Below, in pieces: positions 43,651 to 53,200 of a DNA stretch of 64,000 nucleotides. This DNA comes from Ralstonia thomasii (GTDB taxonomy: Bacteria > Pseudomonadota > Gammaproteobacteria > Burkholderiales > Burkholderiaceae). The stretch is from the NCBI RefSeq assembly GCF_958405895.1, contig NZ_CATZAR010000002.1; one strand, written 5' to 3'. A program made the translations under genes and the position numbers. Position 1 is the first letter of the stretch, and every line of letters begins with the position of its first letter. A model generated the notes under the pieces. It did not search any database. It was not told the origin of the DNA and was given only the letters and a program-made list of their open reading frames with translations.

Positions 43651-44304
43651 TTAGCCAACGCTTTCCTGGTAGAAGGCATATGCGTCGTCGACTTGTTCGA
43701 AGGTATGCAGCTTGCCCTGCACCAGGACGGCCGCGCTGTCGCAGTGTTCGCGAATATAGCCGGCGTCATGGCTGACGATGATCAGCGAACGGTCGCGGCG
43801 CTTTTCGAATAGTTCGCGGTGGCATTTGCTATGGAACCGGCTATCGCCCACCGCGATGATTTCATCAATCAAAAAGCAGTCGAACTCAATGGCCATGGAA
43901 ATGGCGAACGCCAGCCTGGCTCGCATGCCTGCCGAATAGGTTTTTACCGGCTCACGCAGGTAGTACCCCAATTCGGAGAACTCTTGCACGAACGGTTCTG
44001 CCGCTTTGGCATCGCTGCCGTACACCCGGCAGATGAAGCGCAGATTGTCCATGCCGGTCAGACTACCTTGGAATGCGCCACCAAATGCCAGGGGCCAGGA
44101 CACACTCATGCCGCGGCGAATCTTACCTGCAGAGGGAAGTTCCGCACCGCTGATCATGCGAATCATCGTGGATTTCCCGGCGCCATTGCGGCCGAGAACA
44201 CCAATCTTTTCTCCCTTGGCGACGCGCAGGTTGATCCCGTCCAGAACAGTGCGCCGACCCTGACGGGTATGGTAGATCTTGGAGAGATTCGCCAATTCGA
44301 TCAT
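43651..44304 (-). CDS. kpsT: capsular polysaccharide ABC transporter ATP-binding protein
   Basis: A 217-residue nucleotide-binding subunit of a KpsMT/Wzm-Wzt exporter. Walker A GRNGAGKST, signature TYSAGM, Walker B CFLIDEI, and switch His in IIVSHD. It has no C-terminal carbohydrate-binding extension, as in group 2 capsule KpsT and unlike Wzt of O-antigens with end-group recognition. Its start overlaps the kpsM stop by 4 bp. Confidence 0.97.
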   Translation of the reverse strand: MIELANLSKIYHTRQGRRTVLDGINLRVAKGEKIGVLGRNGAGKSTMIRMISGAELPSAGKIRRGMSVSWPLAFGGAFQGSLTGMDNLRFICRVYGSDAKAAEPFVQEFSELGYYLREPVKTYSAGMRARLAFAISMAIEFDCFLIDEIIAVGDSRFHSKCHRELFEKRRDRSLIIVSHDAGYIREHCDSAAVLVQGKLHTFEQVDDAYAFYQESVG

Positions 44305-45092
44305 TCCGGCTCCACTCGCTTGCTGGCGTCCATCACGAAAAACAGACCGACCAACAGCATCACCAGATCGGCAACGACCATGTAACCGATGTCGTAATGG
44401 GGCTTGACTAGCGCACCGAAATAGCCCCCGCGTACCATCTCGACGCCATGAACCATCGGAAGCAGCAAAATGTACTTTTGGACGGCCCTTGGCATCCAGT
44501 CGACCATGAACAGCGCCCCCGAAAGCGGAAATAGCAGATAGGCGACGGTATGCCAGATCCGTTCAGCAGCTTCACTCCGCTCGCTTAGCGCACCGACGAT
44601 AAAACCCAGCCCAATGCCAAAGACGGACAGATAGATCCAGCCGCCAATGATCTGCGTGATATCAGCCGGCGGCTCCATCATGCCCAAGGTAACAAACAGC
44701 GTTGTCAAAAACAAAAAGGAAATGGTCGCCCCGGCAATCTCCAGAATGACGCGCGACAAAAACAGATCGATCACCCGGACATTACGGTGATACAGCAAGC
44801 TCTGATTAGGCTCAATCGCCAACGCGCAACGGCTTGCGCTGTTTCGCCAGACCAGTACCGAGGAATATCCAGTTACAGCAAACGCGGTGATAGGCAAACT
44901 GGAACCATGGGTGGCTTTGCTCAACGTCCATAGCGCTGTCACCCCCAAGGTGAACATCATCGGCTCGAAAAACACCCACAGGAAGCCGATGTTGTGCCGC
45001 CCGTAGCGGGTAAGGATTTCGCGCATCAGCAAAGCCCCCACCACGCGCAACTGGATCTGGAATGATCTCAGCAATGGCGTGTCATGTCGCAT
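44301..45092 (-). CDS. kpsM: capsular polysaccharide ABC transporter permease
   Basis: A 263-residue integral membrane protein of the ABC-2 family with about six transmembrane segments. Family motifs include REILTRYGRHNIGFLWVFFEP at the N-terminus and PLSGALFMVDWMP near the end. It forms the inner-membrane channel with KpsT. ATG at 45092; 18 bp downstream of kpsE. Confidence 0.97.
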   Translation of the reverse strand: MRHDTPLLRSFQIQLRVVGALLMREILTRYGRHNIGFLWVFFEPMMFTLGVTALWTLSKATHGSSLPITAFAVTGYSSVLVWRNSASRCALAIEPNQSLLYHRNVRVIDLFLSRVILEIAGATISFLFLTTLFVTLGMMEPPADITQIIGGWIYLSVFGIGLGFIVGALSERSEAAERIWHTVAYLLFPLSGALFMVDWMPRAVQKYILLLPMVHGVEMVRGGYFGALVKPHYDIGYMVVADLVMLLVGLFFVMDASKRVEPE

Positions 45093-45110
45093 GCAGGTCT
45101 CTTCTCTACC

Positions 45111-46328
45111 TTAATCGTGATGCTCGCGAACGCCGGCAAGCACTAAGCTGAGAACCCCCCACACCAGCATGCCCAGGGCGAAAATTTCGAAAATCCGCTT
45201 CAACCGCTTCGGTTCGACCGCCACATCCGGCTGATTCGGCTGCACCAGACGTTCCAGGTACAGTTGCTTGCGCTGCGCTTCAGCGCGGGCATTCTCCAGC
45301 GCCGCCATCGCCGATGCCAACTGTTTGTCGGCAAACTGCGAGTCGAGTTGAAGGCGGGTGTAGTTGGCGGCCTTATCCGACAGCGAACCCTTGCCCCCCG
45401 TTACACCGCCCGTTGCCTCCTGGATTTGTTTTTCCACTGCGGCAATATTGGTTTTCAGCACCGGAATCTGCGGATTCTGTGGCGCAATGGCTTGTAGCTG
45501 GGACAGCTGCGTCTGCGCACTGAACAGTTGCGCCTGCAGCGTAGTTACCTGCTGCAATTGCAAGGCCGACTGCCTGTCGGGGTCGAACACGGTGTTCGAT
45601 TTACGATAGGCCGCCAGCGCCGCCGCTGCATCCTTGGCTTTGGCCGCAGCCGCATCGACCTCGGCGCGCGCGAACTGCACCATGTCTTTCGCGGCGCGCT
45701 CGTTCATGCGGTTGATCAAGTGTTCACTCAGTTCCAGCAGAGACTCATTGATCTTGATCGCATCCTGCGAGGAGAACGAGCGCACCTGCAGCGTGGTGAT
45801 CGCGGAGGTGGAGTCGAACTCCACCGTGACCACGCGCTTGTTATAGTACTTCCAGAGCGCTTCAAAACTATCGTCGAACTGCCGCAGGAACCGGCTCAGG
45901 ATGTCGCCGTGGTTGCCGTAGGCGTCGAGGATATAGTTGTTTCGGTTCAGCTCGCCCAGGGCATCGCGCGATTCGATGTAATCGATCACCGGATAGGTGT
46001 CATCCTGCGCCCGCGAGAAGCCGGTGCCCTGCAAGAGCGCACTCAGGCTGCCGCTCTGGCTCTGCCGCTGCGGGCTGCGCACCACAAAGCGCGACTCAGA
46101 AACGTAGATATCGGACGCAACAACGCCAAAGTAGAGCGTCGCGAGCGCGGTTGGCACAACAACAGTGCCGAGAAAGAGCCGGTTAACGCGTTTCAAACGC
46201 TGCCAAAGCCCACTTCTGCTTCTGGTCGCCTCAGCGGCCGTGTCTTCTCTCAGTACCGTATCCAACGTATTTTCCAATGCAGTGCATCCCGACGCAGTGC
46301 GCCAGGCCGGTACCCTGAAGCTGAGCAC
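45111..46328 (-). CDS. kpsE: capsule export inner-membrane/periplasmic protein (KpsE/WcbD-like, PCP-3)
   Basis: A 405-residue polysaccharide co-polymerase/export protein. One transmembrane segment near residue 50-75 (FLGTVVVPTALATLYFG), a long periplasmic part with a coiled coil (about 215-360) and a C-terminal membrane segment (FEIFALGMLVWGVLSLVLAGV). It links the KpsMT transporter to the outer-membrane channel. The only start giving the full frame is GTG at 46328; downstream TTG codons in the cytoplasmic tail are possible alternatives. Confidence 0.93.
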   Translation of the reverse strand: MLSFRVPAWRTASGCTALENTLDTVLREDTAAEATRSRSGLWQRLKRVNRLFLGTVVVPTALATLYFGVVASDIYVSESRFVVRSPQRQSQSGSLSALLQGTGFSRAQDDTYPVIDYIESRDALGELNRNNYILDAYGNHGDILSRFLRQFDDSFEALWKYYNKRVVTVEFDSTSAITTLQVRSFSSQDAIKINESLLELSEHLINRMNERAAKDMVQFARAEVDAAAAKAKDAAAALAAYRKSNTVFDPDRQSALQLQQVTTLQAQLFSAQTQLSQLQAIAPQNPQIPVLKTNIAAVEKQIQEATGGVTGGKGSLSDKAANYTRLQLDSQFADKQLASAMAALENARAEAQRKQLYLERLVQPNQPDVAVEPKRLKRIFEIFALGMLVWGVLSLVLAGVREHHD

Positions 46329-46650
46329 GCGCTCAACGCCGGGCGATCCATCAATAAACGCAGACTTATCTGCGCGTTACCACCCCAATATGACGGCCGC
46401 ATGACGCGTTCGCAATTCCACAATTGAGGGGAGTTGATTATAGCCAGGGCCTCATGACGGCGCTATTGCGCGCCGCCGCCAAACGCATCAGATTAACAAC
46501 GCCTCCAGGGCATCCCCTTACGAGACATTGCCGCCTAGGGTATCCTCCTGCCCTGCTCGGACTGTCACCGAAGCGAGCTTTGCCTCGCCCTGCAGATCTG
46601 ACTGCCTCATCCCTCTTCCCTGATACTTAGGCTGCTGCACGCCCCAACAG
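46329..46650. other. 322-bp divergent intergenic region between kpsE and kpsS
   Basis: No gene seen. It must carry the promoters for the minus-strand export genes and the plus-strand kpsS-wcbT block. I looked for a JUMPstart/ops element (GGCGGTAGC) and found none. Confidence 0.5.
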
Positions 46651-47859
46651 ATGCGCCGATCGTTTCTCGCCCTGCAAGGCACGGCATCGCCTTTCTTCCG
46701 CCAACTGCTGTCCGCTCTGAGCTCACGCGGACACCATGTGCAGCGGGTGAACTTCTGCGGGGGCGATCTCGCCTATACCGGCATCGAGAGAGGGTGCAAT
46801 TACACGGGTGAACTAAATGCCCTTTCTGGCTGGTATTCCGACCTACTCAAATCAGGTAGCTTTACCGACCTCCTACTCTTTGGGGATTGCAGGAAAATCC
46901 ATCAGCCTGTATATCCGAGTGCCGAGCGAAATAATATTCGCGTGAACGTATTCGAAGAAGGTTATGTCCGGCCTCATTGGTTTACCATGGAAGTGCACGG
47001 CGTGAATGGTCGCTCGCGGTTGCCGCGCGACCCGGCGTGGTATCGCGAGCACCGCGCAGTAACGCCGCGTCACGCTCCTGGCCAAAACACTGGCTACAAC
47101 CTCTACGAACGCGCTTACCACGACATCCGCTACCGCATGGCAAATGCCTTGTACGCCAGCCGTTTTCCGCACTACCAAAGCCATCGCCCCCATAACGGCT
47201 ACCGCGAATACGCGGGGCTGGCCCGGCGCCTGCTTCAGGAGCGCCAGTATCGGGTTGAAGCGGAACGGCTGACGGAGCGCCTGCTCGCAAAGAAGCTGCC
47301 CTACTACTTGTTTCCGCTGCAACTGAATTCGGACTCCCAGATCCAGACCCACTCGCCGTTCGATGGCATCCGGCAGGCGATTGACCATGTGCTTGCCTCG
47401 TTCGCCGCGCATGCGCCTGCTGATGCGCTTCTGGTCATCAAGAATCATCCGCTTGACACAGGGCTGATCGAGTATCGCCACTACGCCAATAAAGCCGCAA
47501 AAGCGCTCGGCATGGCAGACCGCCTTGAGTTCATCGATGCCGGCCACCTGCCGACCTTGCTCGATCACGCGCGTGGCGTGGTGGTGGTCAACAGCACGGT
47601 CGGGCTGTCTGCCCTGCACCACCGCCGGCCGCTGAAGGCATTGGGAACGGCGATCTACGACATGGAAGGCATGACCTGGCAAGGCAACCTGGATACGTTC
47701 TGGCGAGAAGCGGACGAACCGGACATGGCCTTGTACCAGGCGTTCCTGGACTACCTAGTGCACCACACGCAAATCAACGGCGACTTTTACACACGCACCG
47801 GCATCGCCATGGCCACGGCCGGCGCGGTGAAGCGGCTGGAGGCTGCGGCCCATGACTGA
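46651..47859 (+). CDS. kpsS: KpsS/WcbO-type capsule Kdo transferase
   Basis: A 402-residue protein with the KpsS family start (FLALQGTASPFFRQLLSALSSRGH) and the motifs NVFEEGYVRPHW, LLVIKNHPLDTG and VNSTVGLSALHH. KpsS adds the first beta-Kdo to the lipid acceptor of ABC-exported capsules, and KpsC then extends the linker. It overlaps the next gene (SDR) by 8 bp, so translation is coupled. Same gene order as wcbO-wcbP of B. pseudomallei capsule I and rkpJ in Sinorhizobium rkp-1. Confidence 0.94.
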   Translation: MRRSFLALQGTASPFFRQLLSALSSRGHHVQRVNFCGGDLAYTGIERGCNYTGELNALSGWYSDLLKSGSFTDLLLFGDCRKIHQPVYPSAERNNIRVNVFEEGYVRPHWFTMEVHGVNGRSRLPRDPAWYREHRAVTPRHAPGQNTGYNLYERAYHDIRYRMANALYASRFPHYQSHRPHNGYREYAGLARRLLQERQYRVEAERLTERLLAKKLPYYLFPLQLNSDSQIQTHSPFDGIRQAIDHVLASFAAHAPADALLVIKNHPLDTGLIEYRHYANKAAKALGMADRLEFIDAGHLPTLLDHARGVVVVNSTVGLSALHHRRPLKALGTAIYDMEGMTWQGNLDTFWREADEPDMALYQAFLDYLVHHTQINGDFYTRTGIAMATAGAVKRLEAAAHD

Positions 47860-48637
47860 CCGCCGCGCCCATTGCATTGTCATCACCGGCGCCAGCGCAG
47901 GCATTGGCCAGGCACTAGCTCGCGCATACGCGGCACCCGGCGTCACGCTCGGACTGGTTGCGCGCGATGCAGTGCGGTTGGAAGCCTGCGCCGATCAGTG
48001 CCGGCAGGCCGGCGCCACCGTAATCACTGCGCAATTGGACGTCCGTGACGCTGGGGCCGTCGCCGCATGGCTGACGGCATTCGACGATGCGCACCCGATC
48101 GACCTGCTGATCGCAAACGCTGGCGTGGCAAATACATTGTCTTCGGCCAGCGACTGGGAAGACCTTGCGCGCACACGCGAGGTCTTCGACACCAACTTCT
48201 ATGGGGCGTTTCATACGCTGTTGCCTGTGCTGGCACGCCTGCGTGCACGCAAGCGTGGCCATGTGGCGGTGATCAGCTCGCTGGCGGCCATTCGCGGCAT
48301 GGCCATCTCGCCGGCTTATTGCGCGAGCAAGTCGGCAATCAAGGCTTATGGAGAATCGGTGCGACCGTTGCTGGCGGCGGACGGGGTGCTCCTGTCATTG
48401 GTCTTTCCCGGCTTCGTCAAGACGGCGATGAGCGACGTCTTCCCCGGCGATAAGCCTTTCCTGTGGTCAGCTGACAAGGCGGCTCGCCACATCCGCGCCA
48501 AGCTGGATGCGGGGCGAGCGGAGATTGCATTTCCGGCGCTGCTGGCGCTGGGTATGCGCCTGCTGCCACTGCTGCCTCCACGGCTGGGGGACCGCATCCT
48601 GGACCGGCTGTCCTACCTGCCCCGGGCAGAGCGTTAA
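47852..48637 (+). CDS. wcbP: short-chain dehydrogenase (WcbP/RkpH-like)
   Basis: A 261-residue classical SDR: GASAGIGQALA cofactor motif, NAGVA, catalytic SS and YCASKSAIKAYGE. A hydrophobic, Leu/Pro-rich C-terminus (about 225-255) may attach it to the membrane. By position it corresponds to WcbP and RkpH. I infer that it reduces the keto group of the amino-ketone made by the alpha-oxoamine synthase, similar to 3-ketosphinganine reductase. Operon with kpsS (overlap) and the next gene (6 bp gap). Confidence 0.88.
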   Translation: MTDRRAHCIVITGASAGIGQALARAYAAPGVTLGLVARDAVRLEACADQCRQAGATVITAQLDVRDAGAVAAWLTAFDDAHPIDLLIANAGVANTLSSASDWEDLARTREVFDTNFYGAFHTLLPVLARLRARKRGHVAVISSLAAIRGMAISPAYCASKSAIKAYGESVRPLLAADGVLLSLVFPGFVKTAMSDVFPGDKPFLWSADKAARHIRAKLDAGRAEIAFPALLALGMRLLPLLPPRLGDRILDRLSYLPRAER

Positions 48638-48643
48638 CGCAGC

Positions 48644-50221
48644 ATGCCAGGCGCAGCCATTTTCCTGCTTGCCCTGGCGATGTCGTTCCTGCCGGACGCC
48701 ATCGCCTTGCCGCGTTCCGCGCCGCCGTGGCGGCGCAACGCTGCGGCGCTTGCCACGCATGGTTTTTCGGTGGCAACGGTGTTCCTGCTGACGCTGGCGG
48801 TATCGGCACGCCCGGTGTTCGCGGGTTTCGTGGCCGTGTCGCTGACGGGATTGCTGGCCGTGGTCAGCAACGCCAAGTATGCGTCGCTGCGCGAACCACT
48901 GGTGTTCTCGGACTTAAGCCTGTTCAGCCAGTTGTTCCGACATCCGCGCATGTACCTGCCGTTCCTCAGCTTTGCCAACGTGCTGGCGCTTGGCTTTGGT
49001 GTGGCGGTCTTCGTAGGGATGCTGGTGCTGAGCATGCCGCTGCAGGGCGCCTCGCGGGGGCTGCTGCTGGCCGGCGCGGCGGCTAGCTTCCTTTTGCACG
49101 CATGGGCCGTGCGAACGCTTCGGCTCACAATGCAGCCCGATGCCGACCAGCGCCAGCATGGCTTCTACGCGGTGTTCGTGGCCTACTTGCTGAACGGCCT
49201 GCGCCCCACCACTGCGGCAGCGCTGCGCACAGCGATGAGCCATGGGCCGTTCTCGCGCACGGCGGAACCAACGGTACGGCCGGACGTCATCGTCATCCAG
49301 AGCGAATCGTTTTTCGACGCGCGCCGGCTCGGTCTCGCCGTGCGCGCCGATCTGCTGCCGAACTTTGATGCAGCCTGCGCCGAAGCGGTGCAGTGCGGCC
49401 AACTGGAAGTGCCGGCCTGGGGCGCCAACACGATGCGCACGGAATTTGCCGTGCTCTCGGGGCTGGATTCTGGCGCGCAAGGCTACGCCAAGTTCTACCC
49501 ATATGCTTATATACGCCAGCCGTGTACTTCGTTGGCGGGGTGGTTCCGGCGCGCGGACTACCGTACGGTGGCTATGCATCCGTACCACGGAGACTTCTTC
49601 GGCAGGCACCGCGTTCTGCCGCTAATGCATTTCGATCGCTTTCTCGATATCCGCCATTTCAACAAGGCGCAGCGCGCGGGTCCCTACGTGGCCGACCTTG
49701 CGGTGGCCGATGCCATTCAGGTCGAACTTGAGGCCGCCGGCGATTCGCCGGCGTTCGTCTTCGCGATGACCATCGAGAACCATGGGCCGCTGCACCTGGA
49801 ACACGTGGCGCCCGGGGAGGCGGCTTCCTATCATGCGTTTGGCGAAGGCAAGCCTTGGAACGATCTGACCGCCTACCTCCGCCACCTCGCAAATGCGGAC
49901 GCCATGATCGGGCAGTTGACGCGCTATCTGGCTACCCGCAAGCGTCCCGCGATCCTCTGCTTCTATGGCGACCACGTGCCGGCACTCCCGGCGGTTTATC
50001 GCCAGACCGACCATCTACCCATCCATAGCGACTATCTGTTGTGGCGCAGTGATGCCGCCTCGGCGCCACCAAGCCAGCAGAAGCGCATGCGGGTACATGC
50101 CGAATCGTTGGGCCAACTGCTGATCGATTGCATCAGCGCCCCGCTACCGGCATCGCGGGATGCCGGGGCATCAAGAACAAACGCGGCGAGCACTGAAAGC
50201 CAACAGCAGCAACAACAGTAG
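48644..50221 (+). CDS. wcbQ: membrane-bound LTA synthase/sulfatase-family phosphotransferase (WcbQ/RkpI-like)
   Basis: A 525-residue protein with about four hydrophobic segments in residues 1-165, then an alkaline-phosphatase-fold domain (about 205-490). Metal and nucleophile motifs of the LtaS/OpgB/EptA group are visible: VIVIQSESFFD, GANTMRTEFAVLSG (nucleophile Thr in this stretch), HPYHGDFFGRH and CFYGDHVP. It likely transfers a phosphate-containing group such as phosphoglycerol from a phospholipid on the periplasmic face. The tail is a Gln-rich run. Position matches wcbQ/rkpI. A 75-bp gap precedes the polyketide synthase. Confidence 0.87.
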   Translation: MPGAAIFLLALAMSFLPDAIALPRSAPPWRRNAAALATHGFSVATVFLLTLAVSARPVFAGFVAVSLTGLLAVVSNAKYASLREPLVFSDLSLFSQLFRHPRMYLPFLSFANVLALGFGVAVFVGMLVLSMPLQGASRGLLLAGAAASFLLHAWAVRTLRLTMQPDADQRQHGFYAVFVAYLLNGLRPTTAAALRTAMSHGPFSRTAEPTVRPDVIVIQSESFFDARRLGLAVRADLLPNFDAACAEAVQCGQLEVPAWGANTMRTEFAVLSGLDSGAQGYAKFYPYAYIRQPCTSLAGWFRRADYRTVAMHPYHGDFFGRHRVLPLMHFDRFLDIRHFNKAQRAGPYVADLAVADAIQVELEAAGDSPAFVFAMTIENHGPLHLEHVAPGEAASYHAFGEGKPWNDLTAYLRHLANADAMIGQLTRYLATRKRPAILCFYGDHVPALPAVYRQTDHLPIHSDYLLWRSDAASAPPSQQKRMRVHAESLGQLLIDCISAPLPASRDAGASRTNAASTESQQQQQQ

Positions 50222-50296
50222 TCTCTGCCACCTTGGTGTGCCCAGAGATAGCAACGTGAAGCCGCAAGCAGCGCAGAAATCGAGCAGGTTAAGAAG

Positions 50297-53200
50297 ATGA
50301 AAGATGCAATAGCTATTGTCGGAATGTCGTGTCGGTTTCCGGGCGGTGTTCACAGCCCGGAGGATTATTGGAAGCTCCTGGTTGCTGAAACCGACGCCGT
50401 GACCGAAGTGCCGGCGGACCGCTTCAGTACCGAGTTTTATCAACACCCCTCCAAGCGTGAGCCCGGCAAGAGCTATACTTTTGCGGCCGGCGTCATCGAC
50501 AACGTCGCGGGCTTTGATGCCGACTTCTTTGGCATCTCGCCGCGCGAAGCGCAGCAGATGGATCCTCAGCAGCGCCTGCTCCTCGAACTGGCCTGGGAAG
50601 CCTTCGAACATGCAGGGCACCACCCCCAACAGATGGCGGGCCAGAACTGCGCAGTGTTCGTCGGGGTGGCGGCGCAGGACTATGGCGACCGGGGCGTCGA
50701 CGACCTCAGCGTGGTGGACGCCTACTCCGCCACCGGCAATACGCTGAGCATCGCCTCCAACCGCATCTCGTATCTGTTCGACCTGCGCGGGCCGAGCATG
50801 TCGATCGACACCGCATGCTCGTCGTCGCTGGTGGCACTGCACCAGGCATGCAACGCGATCCGAGCCGGAGAGGTGGAAACGGCGCTGGCAGGCGGCGTCA
50901 ATCTGCTGCTGCACCCGTTCCCCTTTGTCAGCTTCGCCAAAGCCTCGATGCTGTCGCCCACCGGCCGCTGCCGCGCTTTCGATGCTTCTGGCGACGGTTA
51001 TGTGCGTGCCGAAGGCGGCGCGCTGGTGCTGCTCAAGTCGCTGTCCAAGGCGCTGGCCGACGGTGACACCATCCATGCCGTGATCGCGTCGTCGGGGGTC
51101 AACTCCGATGGCCACTCGCAAGGCGGCATCAATGTGCCGGCGTCGGCCACGCAAGCGGCGCTGCTGGAAAACGTGTACGCCCGCGCCGGGGTCGATCCGC
51201 GCGAAGTGGACTATCTGGAGGCGCACGGCACCGGCACCGCAGTCGGAGACCCAATCGAGACGCGCGCGCTGATCGACGTGATTGGCAAGCTGCGCAGCCC
51301 CGATGCGCCGTTGCTAATCGGCTCGGCCAAGACCAATGTCGGGCATCTGGAAACGGCGTCCGGCATGGCTGGTCTGATCAAGGCAATCCTGTGCCTGAAA
51401 CATCGCGCGGTGCCAGCGTCGATCCACTTCCGCACGCCGAACCCCAATATCGACTTCACGGGTGGCAACCTGCGTGTGGTCGATCGCTACACACCGTTGG
51501 CGGCCAAGGACAAGCGCCTGCTTGTCGGCGTAAATTCGTTTGGTTTTGGCGGCACCAATGCGCACGTTCTGCTGCGCGAAGCCGCGCCGCCTTCCAAAGC
51601 AGCAAAAGCCGGCAAGGCGATCAGCGTTGCGCAAAACCGCCCCGCCCCGTTGATGCTCAGCGCGCGTTCGCAAGAAGCGCTGCAGGCGCTGGCCGCCGCC
51701 TATCGGGACCAACTCGGCGCAGGCACGTCCTGGCAGGCGCTGGCAGGCGCGACGGCTCATCGCCGACAGCCCTTACGCTACCGCGCCGTCATCGACCCAT
51801 CTAACGCTGCAGACGTTGCCGCAGATGGCATCGCGGCGCTGGCTGCGCTGGCGCAAGGCGACACCTGCCCCGCTGTGGTGACGGGCGAGGCCGTCGCCAA
51901 CGACGGCAAGCTGGCGCTGGTGTTCTCCGGCAATGGCTCTCAGTGGGCCGGCATGGGGCAGCGCCTGCTGCAGGAGGACAGTGTCTTCTGCGCAACCGTA
52001 AAGCAGATCGATGCCTTCTGGTGCGCCGACGGCAGCGCATCGCTGCTCGATGTGATGCGTGCAGGCGCCACCGCGGAGTGGCTGCAGCGCACGGAAAACG
52101 CGCAGCCACTGCTGTTTGCCATACAGGCGGGCATCGTGCAATCGCTGCTCGAGCAGGGCCTGCGCTTTGACGCATGCTATGGCCATAGCGTGGGCGAAGT
52201 CGCGGCGGCGTATGCCGCGGGCGCCTTGTCGATGGAGCAGGCCGTGCGCGTCATCAAGGTTCGCAGCCGCGCCCAGGCGCTCACCGCTGGCAAAGGCAAG
52301 ATGGCCGCTGCAGGCGTGGGGGAAGGGGCCGCGCGCGAACTGATCGCCGCGTTGGGCCTTGACGACGTGTTGGAAGTCGCCGGCATCAACAGCCCCGGCG
52401 CCGTCACGCTGGCCGGCCCCCTCACGGCACTGGAAGCCGTGCAGGCGCATTTGGCGCAGGCAAATCAGTTCTTCCAGATGCTCGATCTAGACTACGCCTT
52501 CCACAGTCGGCAAATGGATGCCATCCATGATGTTGTGGTGGAAGGTCTGCGAGGCCTGCAACCGCGGGCAACGCACAGCACTTTTGTCTCAACGGTGACC
52601 GGCACGCCGCTGTCGGGCGCCGAACTGGACGCCAGCTATTGGTGGCGCAATATCCGCGAGCCTGTCCAGTTCGAGCCGGCCACGCGCCAGCTGATCGATG
52701 GCGGCATGCGGCTGTTCCTGGAAATCGGGCCGCACTCGATCCTGCGCGCCTACGTGTCGCAATCATTGGAGGCGGCACGCGCGAACGGCAGCGCCCTGCC
52801 AACGCTCAAGCGCAACCACGACCAGAGCAGCCAGCTGCGCCACGCGTTCTGCACGGCGCTCGCACACGGCGCGCGGCTGGATCGCAATACCGTCTACCCC
52901 GACGCACACCGCGACGTCGTGCTGCCGACCTATCCGTGGCAGCGCACGCCCTACTGGGCCCCCATCACCGCAGAAGGCTACGACCTGGTCCACCGCCACC
53001 GCCAGCACCCGCTGCTTGGCTACCGGCTGAAGGACTGCGCGGCAGCCTGGGAAAACCAGATCGACCCAGTCAAGCTCCCCATGCTCGCCAGCCACGTGGT
53101 GGACGGGGCTGTCACCTTTCCTGGGGCGGGTTACGCGGAGATGGCGCTGGCTGCGGCGCGCAGCTACTTCGGTACCGTGACTTGCGCGGTGGAGAATCTG